Assembly: GCA_037447655.1 (NCBI GenBank) | Contig: JBBHKE010003190.1 | Location: forward strand, 303,424-367,423 | Reading direction: 5' to 3' | Source: Zygnema cylindricum | Taxonomy: Eukaryota > Streptophyta > Zygnematophyceae > Zygnematales > Zygnemataceae | DNA: 64,000 nucleotides | Shown here: one piece after another, positions 33,572 to 45,114 of the stretch | Numbering within the stretch: position 1 is the first letter of the stretch | How the letters are laid out: each line of letters starts with the position of its first letter | Position numbers and translations under genes: made by a program | Notes under the pieces: model-generated | What the model was told of the DNA's origin: nothing | Database searches by the model: none | What the model saw: the letters and a program-made list of their open reading frames with translations, nothing else

Positions 33572-33954
33572 CACCTTGAATCGCTCATAGTGTTAATAAC
33601 ACTATATATGCGCCCTTAAATTTTGACCCTTGAACTTTAAATAGAATTAAAAATAACATGTTTTTCTTTACCATAATATAGGTACGGTTAATTAGTGTAT
33701 TTGACTCTAATATGGCCCGTTTTTAAATAGTGTAGTGTACGAAATGTGCACCTGTTCTCACATGGTCAAACGTGGAGTATGTGAAAACGGGCTGGAGGGG
33801 CTACACTATGGGAATGTGATTCAAATTAGTATTAGACGTATAGCTTAGAGTTAAAGTTTTATTGGCGCGAGGTCATGAAACTCAATATAGCGTTAATAAC
33901 ACTATTTTTCTCTTTACACCAACAATTTTTTAATACTATAAGCGATTCATGGTG
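33572..33954. mobile_element. MITE, 383 bp, TA target duplication
   Basis: Left terminus CACCTTGAATCGCTCATAG, right terminus GCGATTCATGGTG, TA on both sides (33570-33571, 33955-33956). GTTAATAACACTAT occurs near both ends as subterminal repeats. The insertion lies within or at the edge of an LRR-gene exon. Confidence 0.85.
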
Positions 33955-34174
33955 TACTTCCAAAACTTATATGTGAAATCGTTGTTGTATTTTTTCAGTT
34001 CCAAAATCAAAAGCTATTTCAGAAGTTGCTAAAACCGAACTCATCAATTTTTCAGTCGGATTGGTTCATTTCCAGCTCTCGTGCAGTAGCAATGTTAACT
34101 GAAAGGCACTAATCTAAGGCTTTGAAATTAACTATAGTTACAATTCTAAAACCACGAGTTTCTTTTTTTTCCAG

Positions 34175-34280
34175 TATTATATCCACCACCTCCCCGATCA
34201 CCTCCTCGATCACCTCCACCTCGCCCACTCCGTGCACCACCTCGTCGCCCCCCTCCCTCATCTCCCCCTATGCGACCCTA
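34175..34280 (+). CDS. Probable proline-rich (extensin-like) exon
   Basis: TTTTTTTTCCAG acceptor, 106 nt, donor CTAGTAAAAT. In one frame it reads LYPPPPRSPPRSPPPRP and on to PPSSPPMRP, which fits plant-type cell-wall linkers of the PPPPxSPP kind. The inverted copy at about 42270-42400 keeps this frame despite an 18-bp insertion. A second frame, rich in Ser/Thr/Pro, is also open, so the frame choice is uncertain. Connection to the upstream LRR exons is not shown. Confidence 0.45.
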
Positions 34281-34944
34281 GTAAAATACAAAGGTATCAG
34301 TTCTAACTTTACAATCCAAACTTTCTTCAGCTGATCTATTATTTCTGTAGTATCGGGTTGCATGTATATAACCTTTAACTCTCCCAACTCATTTGATGTT
34401 TTATGTTATTTTGCTCTAGCACGAAGGAGAATTGAAAGCTTCAAACTGCTTTTTGACGCAAATGCTCTTTAAATGACGGCGTGTACAAATGGTGGTGAAA
34501 CTAGAAACTACCATCACCATGTTACCTTATTATATTTAATTTTACTTCATTATAGCTACAAGCATTACACCTAAGATGACAACAAATTTTATGTCGTCAA
34601 CTCAAAGACAAAGGCTATGTATATTGATATTGACTTACTTCGGAAAACGCACGATTTTTCCATCTTGCCAAAGCATAAAATCAGCTCTAACCTATATATA
34701 CATTCTAAACAATAAAATGGATATGAAAATAAAATAACATGACTTTGGTATTTTGGCTGAACAAAAGATCGACAAACTCACCTCTATAAACCTCAATATT
34801 ACAACTGTTATCTCATTGCTGAGGGAATTTACTTTGGATTGCGTTTTTTTAAGGCCATACAAGCACCATATTGTAAATATCCTTAGTTAAATTTAAATAT
34901 GTGGAGGAAAGCAGATTACGAAATTTAAGTTTTCTTTTGCAGGA

Positions 34945-35019
34945 AACGAAGAAAACCACTATCACGTCATCTTGGCGGAAAGCATCGAAAGAGAATGCGA
35001 TGACTATTCAGTTTTTTAG
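34945..35019 (+). CDS. Possible terminal exon in arm 1
   Basis: A TTTTGCAG acceptor precedes a short open stretch (GAAACGAAGAAAACCAC...) that stops at 35019 in one frame. The inverted copy near 41570-41620 retains similar sequence. No domain is seen and the phase relation to the proline-rich exon is unclear. Confidence 0.25.
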   Translation, partial: NEENHYHVILAESIERECDDYSVF

Positions 35020-35970
35020 ATGTTTCTACATGTAAATGACTAAGTACGGTTTTGATTTATGCAAGGGATAATTAGTTAGCAACGTTTTTGTCCATTCGTG
35101 GGATAATTAGCATTTTTGGTTATATATTTGTTATGTTTGGTTTCGTACTGGAGGTTAAAATTTCTTCTTACTAGCTACGGTGTAGAATTTCATTTAGTTA
35201 CTGCTGATATTTACAAATTTCAGGTGGTTTGGGTAAATCATGGTTACCCAAAAAAACCTTATTGTGGGTTCAAGTGGTTTTGGGCTAGTACTGGGCTTTT
35301 TTCTTGTTGGCGGCAAAATTTTGTGCTAACGGATATTTGATTTGGGTTCCTTCAGCCATGTAATTTTTTAGATGGCTGGAAAAAAAATTAACTTACGCTA
35401 AGTGGTTTGGATTTATAATCGAGAACATTTTTTTTAGAAATATCGGCAATGTTTTTAAATCAATGTAAATTTGCGTCTTAGTGGGTTGTTGATTTGGTGG
35501 TGCATGATTCGTAAAATTGTTGACTCCTTGGTTGAAGACGAACAATAATTTTTCAGATGAAGGCTTTAAGGCTTTGACCTGAGAGCCCGTAAGGGAGAGA
35601 CTGTAACGACTAAGTTATGGTTTTGAAAGGCTTCACTTTAGTGCGAGAGTAGGGCAATAGGTGTCAATTAATATATGGGTAAATAACTAGATAAGATGCT
35701 CACAAGGATTTGAATCTTGACAAACAACAATATTAAATGTGTATCAATCTAATGGTGTAAAAAAATGACCAAACAAAGGTATCGGCCATAAATAAAAACC
35801 GTCAACAAATGCTACAGTTGTGCAGAGATATATAGTGTGACCGTGTCCAAATATCAAGGATCAATTCTCAATACACTTATTGCAAGCAAAGCATCTGTGT
35901 TAGTAAATAAAATTTGATCGAATAGTTTCAAAAATTGACTCGTTATTAAACTCAATGGCCAAAAAAGGTA

Positions 35971-37079
35971 AATAGTTTCACTATACATAATTATTGGTGT
36001 CAAGCACATGTTTGCGTGAAAAAATTGACTTCTTGGAGATTTTTGAGTGAAAAAACGACATTTTGGAGCTTAATTTCCTCCTCGAATTGATTGCACTGGT
36101 GTGATTTGCTCGATATTTTTGGTACGAGTTGTCCCTATAAACCACATGCAGCCTCTAACGAATTTTATTGAAATTGGGAATACCTAATTGGTTGCATTTT
36201 CAAACTTCCATGTTGTTAATATTTTATTACTGCATATCCTAAAGGAACCTTCCTTGTCTTTGTTGAGTATCTTTTAGGATATTTGAATCATAAAGTTACA
36301 TCTTACATGGTTTTTCATCAACGCAGTCATCACACTTGTCGGTGTTCAAAGAAAGTTTATTTTTTCCTTTAATTAGGTGTGGTTTGTGGTCTTAACCAAC
36401 AGCACAAGAATCATGGATGAACCAAACTCCTCACATGTTTTGGGCTACTACTCTACTTACCCCAAGTCGACGAAACAAAATCAACTTTATCATAGAAAGG
36501 CTAGTGAAGGTGTCACTTACATAGAAGTTCGGACACTTATAACCCCAAATGTCAACTGAGACTAAAGCTGAGTTCTTCAACTACTCTGTAATCTTATCTG
36601 TTCATTGAAAGCGATGATGTGAATTCTCGATGAAAGATACAACCTTGAATTTCACCGTAACATGTTTAACAAAGTGTTTTATTCTTCAAAGATTATGTTG
36701 TGAGCCTTGAGCATTAATTCTTAAGCCTTAATGAAATGCTTACCTGACATTCTCATTTATCCCATTTCAATGCATCTGTGGTGATATGCATCATGGAGTG
36801 GTGGAATAGGGTGTGATAAATAAATGGCATGTGTCCTTGTGTTCTTTGTGAGTGTGTCCAATGAGGACGCCTAGGTTTGTTCCCTGTCAAGACTTCTCGT
36901 TGGAAATCGTCGTGTGTGATGTATTGTCACGGATTGGTAATGTAGTCCCGATTTCGGTATAGTCTTGGTCAAATATCGCGTCGCCGATAATATCGCCAAT
37001 GCCAACATATCGTGATGGTACGGGCGTCGCAACTCGCCTCAAATTGTACATCTCAACGGAATTTGGTATCGCATAAAGT
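35971..37079. other. Spacer DNA left of the hAT relic
   Basis: No gene is supported. A 61-codon plus-strand frame at 36377 has no recognisable domain. Confidence 0.4.
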
Positions 37080-38960
37080 CGATTTTTTCAACACCCATGA
37101 CCCTAATTGCTACCTTCCACAAGATAGTGGTGACAACCTCTAACTGGTGCTATCACAATCACTTCTACTCTGGCGTTTTCTTAGCACAAGCTTTTGTTAC
37201 CTCCCTCCCAAAAGTCACCCTCAAAACCTTTATACTTAGTCACCTCGATGTGGGCTTCGGCTTTGATATCAATATATGGTAACATCGTGTCAAACATAGT
37301 ATTAAAGTCTTTCACAACTTCCACGTTTGAGTATTGCCTATAGGCGTCACTTTGGTATTGGGGATTGAGTACAGATCCGGTTGCATACACGAGGGTAAGT
37401 GCCATTTCCCATCTCGCCATCCAAGATTTTTTCATCTCTTCCAAAATGTTCACTCCTTCGTATTTTTCCTCTCTTCCATTGTTGGATATACTACGGAAGT
37501 ACTAGCCAATCATGTAGAATCAATAACCCCACATATGGTGCCCCTTTTAACCACACTCCCTCATCAATGGCACCACATGTTTTGAAACAGCCTGAACGTT
37601 CTTAACTCTCGTCCAAAACTTTGAGCTCAAAAAATTGCCCTTAATCTTAGCCCTCTCGGACTTGTAAGCACCCTTATCCATTTATCGCTTGTAGCCATCA
37701 TCAAAAATTATATGTTTTAGGTTTTATTTCACCTCTAAAACCCATTTTAGCATAACAAAATTTGTCGCAACTGAATCTCTCCTAGTGCTAAAAGCCTAAA
37801 TGTACAGATATTGTCGAAGATGGATGCACTGATGTTATGGTTTGTAATGAATCTCAACACCTCCTTTGCCTCTCGTATAAGTGTTGAAATAAAAGCTACC
37901 TTGCCTGAATCCTCCTATATTAAGTCCGAGACGTTGGAAGTGCATGGGGACCATGTGAAAGGTGGGTACTTACTCATTTGCAACGAGGTTGCTGTTTTGT
38001 GCACAAAAAAAAGCCTTGTTCACAAAAAAAAAGAATCAATAACAATTTGCACCACATGCTCCACCCCAACCGCAATAACTCCCTTCTAAAACACCTCAGA
38101 AATATATGGCATCCTCGTAGTGCCTTCTATTGTCTTCCACCTTGAAAAAAATGTTGGGTGAAAACTAAAATGTTCACAAGAGGCATTTGATCAACAGTTG
38201 CGTCTGGTCATAGGCACCGGTGACTTTCATCGTCTTCATGTAGCTCACCAAATTGTTAAGTATCGTCGCCTTAGTCTCAACCAAGTGACGAGTTCTCATG
38301 GAATTGCGGTGCGTTAAATTTTTAACCCCTATCTCCTATCTCCCTTGTCAATCATCAATAGAGTGAACGGCAAGCCATCGGCAAAGAAAGCCTTAGGCCA
38401 TGTCACACCTACCTCATTTTAATTATGCTTATTGAAATGATTTTCTATTTTCGTCTGTACTCTTTGAACCTTATGGCTTTAGTTAGATCTAGCACTCCTT
38501 GAACCTTATGGCTTTAGTTAGACCTACCAAGAGTTTTAGTTAGTCAATCTAGAGCGGATATAACACGCTTTTGAGGACCATGAGAAAATTTGGCGGTTTC
38601 CAATGCACGTATCTATGGCTTCACCTTATCCGAACATAAATTGCAAGTCCTAATACCTCCACTCTTCACATTTCCAAAAAGGTGGGCTCTTATTCTAGTA
38701 GCTTGTCTATTGTATTCAAAGTTATAGTAGACACAAATGCACAATTTGTTGTCTCCAAGTAGCCCACCCTTTGGAGGTTGAACATACTCCCATTTTGGTC
38801 CTTGAGGCTTAAGCATGAATCCAGTAGACACAAATGCACACTTTGTTGTCTCCAAGTAGCCCACCCTTTGGAGGTTGAACATACTCCCATTCTGGTCCTT
38901 GAGGCTTAAGCATGAATCCACGTGGCGAGGTTCGTGGAAGCTTTAAGTGCGGCTTCAATG
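37080..38960 (-). pseudogene. hAT-superfamily transposase relic with BED finger
   Basis: Minus-strand pieces in family order. A BED-type finger region (WEYVQPP, CICVYYNFEYNRQATRIRAH, LFGNVKSGGIRTC) lies at about 38630-38920. A hAT C-terminal segment with VYATGSVLNPQYQSDAYRQY and VTKYKGFEGDFWEGG lies at 37181-37453, and a degenerate piece (KKTPE, QLEVVTTILWK) follows near 37090-37170. The DDE core between them is too decayed to read. A 97-bp tandem duplication and many stops break the frame. BED/hAT proteins cut and paste DNA and leave 8-bp target duplications; no matching termini were found here. Confidence 0.6.
38727..38920. repeat. 97-bp tandem duplication inside the BED region
   Basis: Units 38727-38823 and 38824-38920 differ at only a few bases (for example CACAATTTG/CACACTTTG). 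Since 97 is not a multiple of three, the duplication shifts the reading frame of the hAT relic. Confidence 0.9.
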
Positions 38961-39223
38961 GTGGCTTCAACAACGGATTCAATGGTGGCTTCATTGTAAC
39001 GAAGAACCATCCAAATTTCCTCAAACTTTGCGTGCAGAAGTGAAACGTCTTTTTTTGGAAAAAAATGTACATTGTATGCGTACATATTAACTGTAAACGA
39101 AAAGTATACGCATTTTAAGCAAAGTGAAAAAACTAGAAAAAATAACGATATTTTGTAAAAATGTGAAAATTCGTACAAATGAGACGTTTGTGCTCTGAAA
39201 CTATCTTTTAACGTATTATACAT

Positions 39224-39733
39224 TACACGGTTAATCAATTATAGAGTTAATAACACTATATCCACGCCGATATTTTGCCATTCGAACATACAATAGAGTT
39301 AACAAAACTACTTTTTCCTTAACATTGAAAGGTATGGTTTAATTAGTGTCAATTACACTAATTTAGACAGTTTTTCAACATGGTAGTATATAAAATGTTC
39401 CTACCGTACCAAAAGTGTTTGCAATTTTGTACCAAAGTACATAAAAAGTATTAGACAACGTTGTCGACACGAGAAAGTGATCGGCGTCAACATAGGAGTT
39501 CGTTAATATATTCTTATAAATAAAGACGGGGGAAAATCGTCTGAACTTGTTTGCACATTTTGAAACGTTGACTAGCGGTTACAATATGGCAATGTGTATC
39601 CGAGTTAATATTATATATGTTAATTAGAGTTAATGTTTTGTTGGCTGGAGGTAAAGAAAACCAATATAGCGTTTATAACACTATTGTTTTCTTCACACTA
39701 ATAATATTTTATCACCATAAGTGATTCACAGTA
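39224..39733. mobile_element. Diverged MITE related to the 33572 copy
   Basis: The left part TACACGGTTAATCAATTATAG and then AGTTAATAACACTATA, with the right part AATATAGCGTTTATAACACTA and GTGATTCACAGTATA, parallel the 33572 MITE. About 120 bp of extra interior and degenerate termini mark it as old. Confidence 0.65.
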
Positions 39734-40509
39734 TACTGTACAGTTGTACATCGATATATCGAAATACTATTTTTTGCTATCTAGTATCTGAGAATGTCTA
39801 GTTTTGAAGCGCGCTCTTGCTTCGGAACCAAACATATCAATCGTGACGATGTTTAGTTTGACATAATTTGCCATGAATTTGTAGCGATGAGTATCGAGCC
39901 AAAATCATCAGTTTTCTAATTTCCATATCGAGTAGAGTCACGATCTTCTTGGAGATGTTAGTTCGCCTCGTTTAAAAAAAAAGCGTCAAAACAAAGTTTA
40001 AAATTGTAGCGTATAGTAAACGTATCATATTGTGTGTGCGTGTTCAGTGGCGATTGGTTAAACAATTTTTTTGATTATATGAATCGCACTTTATTCTCTT
40101 GGTCGTACTTGATTGTTTTTTTTCTGCTTCGTCATTTTAAAGGAATGCGTTAATATTCTCCTGATCTTTTTTTACCTTAAGCCATTTACACTTACAAATC
40201 CAAGTAAATAACTCTTCAAAAAATCAAGTGAGAGTATATCAATGAGAGTACAAGAGATTCAACTAAAAAGATTAAAAACAAGCGAGTTTTGCTTCAATTT
40301 ATTCAGCTACAAACATTAAATTATGCAAGTTTCAAAACACGATCAGTTGGTTCTTCCAATTGCTTTAAAGAACGTAAGACACAACGTACTTTTTTTGACA
40401 CCTAGTACCAAAAATGGGCAGCAATCAGACCAGTGTAATCAGAAGTAGAAACTAGGCTCCCCATAGTCACTAGTCTACTCAAATATCTGTTAGACACCTA
40501 AATTTATAT
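39734..40509. other. Spacer DNA right of the hAT relic
   Basis: AT-rich sequence with no supported gene or repeat. Confidence 0.4.
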
Positions 40510-42950
40510 TCAACTTTTTGAGCCGACAAATTTAACAATCAGCCAATTCTTGAACCTATTTGATCGAAGTTCACATACTCACAGACATGCTTCGCCTACG
40601 ACTAGTGTATAAGAGCGTTGTTCCTTGATGTTTGGACACGGTCACACTAAATATGTATGAATATCTGTAGCGTTCGTCGACGGTTTATAGTCATGGCCAG
40701 GTGCATACCTTTGTTTGGTCTTTTATTTTACACCGGTAGATGAATACTCTTTTAACCTTGTTGTTTGTCGGGTGTCACTTTCTGGTGGGTATCTTATCTA
40801 GTTATTTACCTATACATTAGCTAACACCTACTGCCCTATACTCGCACTGAAGTGAAGTCCTTTCAAAATTATAACTAATTCTTTACAGTCTCTTCATCAC
40901 AGGCTCTTTGGTCAAAGATTTAAAGCCTACGTATCAACATGTATTGTTTGTCTTCAACCAATGAGTCAGCCATTTCACGATTCGTGTACCACCAAATCAG
41001 CAACCCACCATGACACAAAGTTGTTATGATTTAAAAACATTGCCAATACTGCCAAAAAATCGTTCTCGATTATAAATCCAAGCCACCTAGGGTAAGTTTG
41101 TTTGTTTTTCAGCCATGTCAAAAATTATGTTGCTCATAGAACCCAAAATAAATATCCATTAGTACATAATTTTACTGCCAATAAGAAAAAATCTCAACAC
41201 TTGCAACCCAAAACCACCTGAACCCACAAAGAGTTTTTCTGATTAATTCATGATTATCCCAATGGAATTTTATAAATTTTGAGAGTAACTACTAGCAATT
41301 TTTTACCGTAGCTAGTAAGAATAAGTCATAACCTGCACTACAAAACCAAACATAACAAACATATAATCCAAAATGCTAATTATGCCATAAAAGAACCAAA
41401 ACCGTACTAAATAATTTTCACGTGCATAAAACAGAACCATATTAAATAATAATCGTATGCATAAATCAACACGGTAATATAATTCCATGCATAAACCACA
41501 ATTAAGTCGTTTACACGTCAAAAAATTTAACAAAATGAACTAGCAATCGCATTGTCTTTCGATACCTTTCCCTAAGAAGACATGATAGTAGTTTTTCTTC
41601 GTTTCTTGCAAACCAAAAATTGTATTTCTCAATCTTCTTTCCTCCACATCGTCTAAGTTAAATGAGAATATTCACAATATTGTGCTTGTATGGCCTAAAA
41701 AACTTGCAATCCCGACTAAATTTCCTCAACAGAACAGTTTTAGTATTGGGGTTTATAAAAGTGATTTTGTTGATCTCTTGTTTCAGCCAGAATGTGAAAG
41801 TCACGTTATTTTGTCAATATGGTAAGGTTATAGCCATTTTCTTATTTGGAATGGTGTATCTAGGTTATAGTTGCTATTACGCTTTGGCAAGATGGCAAAA
41901 TCATATGTTTTGATAATTAAGTCCATATCAATATACGCAACCATTATATTTGAGTTGACGACATAAAATTTGTTATCATCCTAGGTTTAATACTTGTAGC
42001 AATAATGAAGTTGAATTAAATATAACGAGGTAACATGGTGATGGCGTTTTCTATTTTCATCACCATTTGTACACACCGTCATCTAAAGTACATTTGATTC
42101 ACGAAGGAAGCTTTGAATTCTCCTTCGTGCTAAAGCAAAATAACATGAAACATCAAATGAATTGGGAGAGTTAAAGGTTATGTACATGCAACCCGATACT
42201 ACAAAAATAATAGATCAGCTTAAGAAAGTTTGAATTGTAAAGTTAGAGCTGACACCTTTGTATTTTACTAGGGTCGCATATGGGGATATGAGGGAGGGGT
42301 CCGACGAGGTGGTGCACGGAGTGGACGAGGTGGTGCACGGAGTGGGCAAGATGGCGGTGATCGAGGAGGTGATAAGGGAGGTGGTGGATATAATACTGGA
42401 AAAAAAAGAAACTCGTGGTTTAAGAATATAGTTAATTTCAAAGCCTTAGATTAGTGCTTTTCAGTTAACATTGCTACTGCACGAGAGCTGGAAGTGAACC
42501 AATCCGACTGAAAATCCGATGAGTTTTGTTTGAAATCGAAATGATAGCAACTTTTGAAATAGCGTTTGATTTTGGTACTGAAAAAATACAACAACGATTC
42601 CACATATAAGTTTTGGAAGTACACCATGAATCGATTATAATATTAAAAGATTGTTGGTGAAAAGAGAAAAATAGTGTTATTAACGCTATATTGGGTTTCA
42701 TGACATCGCGCCAACAAAAAATTAACTCAAGTTATACGTCTAATACTAATTTGGATCACATTCCCATAGTGTAGCCCCTCTAGCCCGTGTTCACATACTC
42801 CACGTTTGAACATGTGAGAACAGGTGCACATTTCGTACACTACACTATTTAAAATTAGGCCGAATTAGAGTCAATGACGCTAACTAAACCGTGCCTATAT
42901 TAAGGTAAAGAAAAAAATATTATCATTAAATATATATCAGATTTAAGGGT
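40510..42950 (-). repeat. Inverted repeat arm 2
   Basis: Reverse-complement partner of arm 1, including a decayed copy of the gene 3' segment, the proline-rich exon (about 42270-42400) and a MITE at its outer end. It stops at 42950, where a Copia LTR begins. Frames inside it are short and unsupported. Confidence 0.8.
42622..42950. mobile_element. MITE copy, truncated at its right end
   Basis: It starts TA|CACCATGAATCGATTATA and matches the reverse of the 33572 MITE down to GATTTAAGGG, where the LTR junction removes the second terminus. Confidence 0.75.
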
Positions 42951-42951
42951 C

Positions 42952-43592
42952 GGCCTGTGTACGGCAAGGCCATTGAGTGCAAGCGTGTCCACTTTTAACT
43001 CGTCCTTATGCTCCTCGGAATTCTTACGTCCAAATGTCATCCCTCCACGTGGCGCCACGTCATGCCACGTCCATAAACGCCAAAGTGACCATTTTGCGAT
43101 CTCGACAGTGATATACGCCGTCCGATTAAATCCGACATTAAATGTCAGCCGTCGAAACAAATGTTGATTCATTTGTTTCGTGCAAGATAATGTTCGCACT
43201 ATGTAACACTTGGTTCTATGTTCTGTCGTTCGTCATTCCCTTAATCGAATTTATGATCTTAACACTGTTTAAATAATTATAATACCTAATGTATCCTAAC
43301 GGACTTCTACGACAGACTGGTTAGAGCTAACGGCTACACCGCACTCTGCCGGTCAGAGGTTCGAGTCCTACCCGACTCAACCTTTTGTTGAGAGTGATAT
43401 AAGTCACTCTTTAGTCCTCTCTGCTGAGCTAGGACAGCTATGGCTCAACCACCCTCTCTATCTCTCAGTGACTACAACAAGCATGGTGGGTAGAGAGAGG
43501 CGGTGGAGGCAGGCTGTCCGCCTTTTTTTTTTCCTATTTGTACTGAACAATTTTGACATAGAAAATACCATATAAAACTAATGATTTCAACA
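42952..43592 (-). mobile_element. Copia element 1: 3' LTR, truncated
   Basis: It reads TGTTGAAATCATTAG from 43592 leftwards and matches the first part of the 5' LTR at 47003-48119. Roughly 370 bp of the far end (towards the gag side) are missing at the junction with the inverted-repeat arm. Confidence 0.8.
43310..43378 (+). repeat. tRNA-like segment in the LTR of element 1
   Basis: ACTGGTTAGAGCTAACGGCT resembles an A box with its D-arm, and AGAGGTTCGAGTCC is a near-perfect B box, 34-35 nt apart. The T stem pairs only partly and no acceptor stem is clear, so a working tRNA is unlikely. The segment runs antisense to the retrotransposon and is followed about 140 nt later by a T run (43524-43532). 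It may be a SINE head captured by the LTR. Confidence 0.55.
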
Positions 43593-43606
43593 CTCCCCTT
43601 ATTTTC
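43593..43606 (-). promoter_or_regulatory. Polypurine tract of Copia element 1
   Basis: On the minus strand GAAAATAAGGGGAG sits immediately before TGTTGAAATC, the expected plus-strand priming site at the 3' LTR border. Confidence 0.8.
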
Positions 43607-44129
43607 TAGTCCAACTTTAGGCTATTGATATTTTCCAAAGACTTACTGAGCAAAAGCATATCATCCACATAGATTGCAATAAAAATGACACCATTCTCAT
43701 CCTCAAATATATAGATAGAATTGTCAAAACTTATCCGGATATATCCCAGACTGGTGAGAAACTCATCTAGTTTTTTATTCCACTATCAGGGAGCCTGCTT
43801 CAGTCCATATAAGGACTTTATGAGCCTTCACACTTTGCTCTCTTCTCCTTCCTCCACAAATCTCTTTGGTTGCTCTTGAAAATCTCTTCCTCTAACTCGC
43901 CATTAAGAAAGGCAGTCTTAATATCCATCTGGTGTATTTCCATGTGTTCCGCAGCAGCCTGACTGAGGAGAATCCTTACTGATGGGAACCGAACAATTAG
44001 AGCAAAGGTCTTCTCATAGTCAATCCACTCCTTTTGAGTGAACCCCTTTGCTAAAAATCGAGCCTTATAGCTCTCAATGGTATTATCTGGGTTGAGTTTT
44101 AGTTTAAACACCCATTTACAGCCAATCAA
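43607..44129 (-). pseudogene. Copia element 1: reverse transcriptase, no RNase H
   Basis: Typical RVT_2 segments: GCKWVFKLKLNPDNTIESYK, ARFLAKGFTQKE, QMDIKTAFLNGELEEEIF, then SLYGLKQAP, KLDEFL and AIYVDDMLLLSK with the catalytic YVDD. Two stops follow QAP and there is a frame change near 43816. After YVDD only about 20 codons remain before the polypurine tract, so the connection and RNase H domains are deleted. Confidence 0.8.
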
Positions 44130-44139
44130 TTTTTTGTCC

Positions 44140-44824
44140 GGAGGACAGTATGCTAGTTCTTAAGTATTTGCTTCCATGATAGAGGCCATCTCATCATTTA
44201 TGGCTCTTATCCATCTGTCTTTCTCCGGACTGTTTACTGCCTCCGAGTATGACTAAGGCTCATCTGGGTGAGATAGCTTAGTTACCTTGTGAGCCGCTTG
44301 TTTTTCCTGGATCCTTTTGCTGCTCCTTCTCCCCCCCTCAAACTCCGAAGTTGGGATGGAGGGAAGTCTTGGATTTCTCCTTACTGTCTCATCGGCTCCC
44401 CTATCCATGGAGGCCGGTTCCAGTCCCTCCTCTTCTGTCTCCTGGAAGTCCATAGGAATATGTGAGGTTTCTAGTGGATTGCCTGTGTCTTGGATCTCCC
44501 CTGAATTTGCAATCTCTGTTTCACTCATGTCTTTTTCAAGAAGGATTGAGTCCTCCTCACCTTCAGACTCAAATTTGATTCTTATCTTTTTGGTATATTT
44601 AAAAGGGTCAAATGACTTCCCTTAATCCATGACAATTAGGTGTTTGACCAGAATGATATCTTTATTTGCTAAGTCATAGACTCTATATCCCTTGACATCC
44701 TTATCATATCCTACAAAGAATCTAGGTTTTCCCTTAGCCTCTAGTTTATAGGTATAGCAACACCGCGGAATGTAGATAGAACGGTAATGTTCTAGAAGGA
44801 TATTTTGAGATTTGTCTCGGTTGA
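44140..44824 (-). pseudogene. Copia element 1: integrase C-terminal/linker region
   Basis: Minus-strand GKPRFFVGYDKDVKGYRVYD is the usual motif after the Copia integrase core. An acidic, Ser/Pro-rich linker (44253-44528) follows. At least one in-frame stop lies near 44625. Confidence 0.65.
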
Positions 44825-45088
44825 CTGTGAAGTTCCACGTGTACAGTTGTACAGTACTAAGTTGACTACCAGCTAGTTAGTTTAAATAGTGAGGTAGGCC
44901 TAGTCAGCAGGGGACTCTTTGACTAGACCTTTGCAGCGAGCGCTTACTTTTGTAATCCTCTCCCGAGTAATAAAAAGCAACCTTGTCTGTCATTGCTGTG
45001 TGCTCCTGCTGTTGCTACGGGAAGATCCTTAGAACTTTTCGATGTATATTGTGGTGTATTGTGGTGCTTATTTTTGTCCTCTTTTACA
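44825..45088 (+). mobile_element. LTR-like insertion in the integrase gene
   Basis: About 264 bp interrupt the integrase core. The insert begins TGTGAAGTTCCACGTG and ends CTCTTTTACA. It contains a TATA-like TTTAAATAG and an AATAAAAAG signal in promoter-to-polyA order on the plus strand. No matching target duplication could be verified, so its limits are approximate. Confidence 0.4.
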
Positions 45089-45114
45089 GGTATATTCTCC
45101 CCCATTATCATTCC

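Larger units (their letters stand above)
33957..35970 (+). repeat. Inverted repeat arm 1 (gene 3' region)
   Basis: With the MITE at 33572, this arm matches the reverse complement of 40510-42950 over about 2.4 kb. Shared anchors are ACCTTTGTATTTTACTAGGG, CTTTGTTTGGT, CGAGAACATTTT/AAAATCGTTCTCG and GTGACCGTGTCCAAA. By eye the arms agree in roughly three bases of four, with indels. Confidence 0.8.

Noticed and set aside
33594-43000. A receptor kinase domain completing the LRR gene
   Set aside because: No kinase motifs (GxGxxG, HRD, DFG) were found on either strand downstream of the EGF-like exon.
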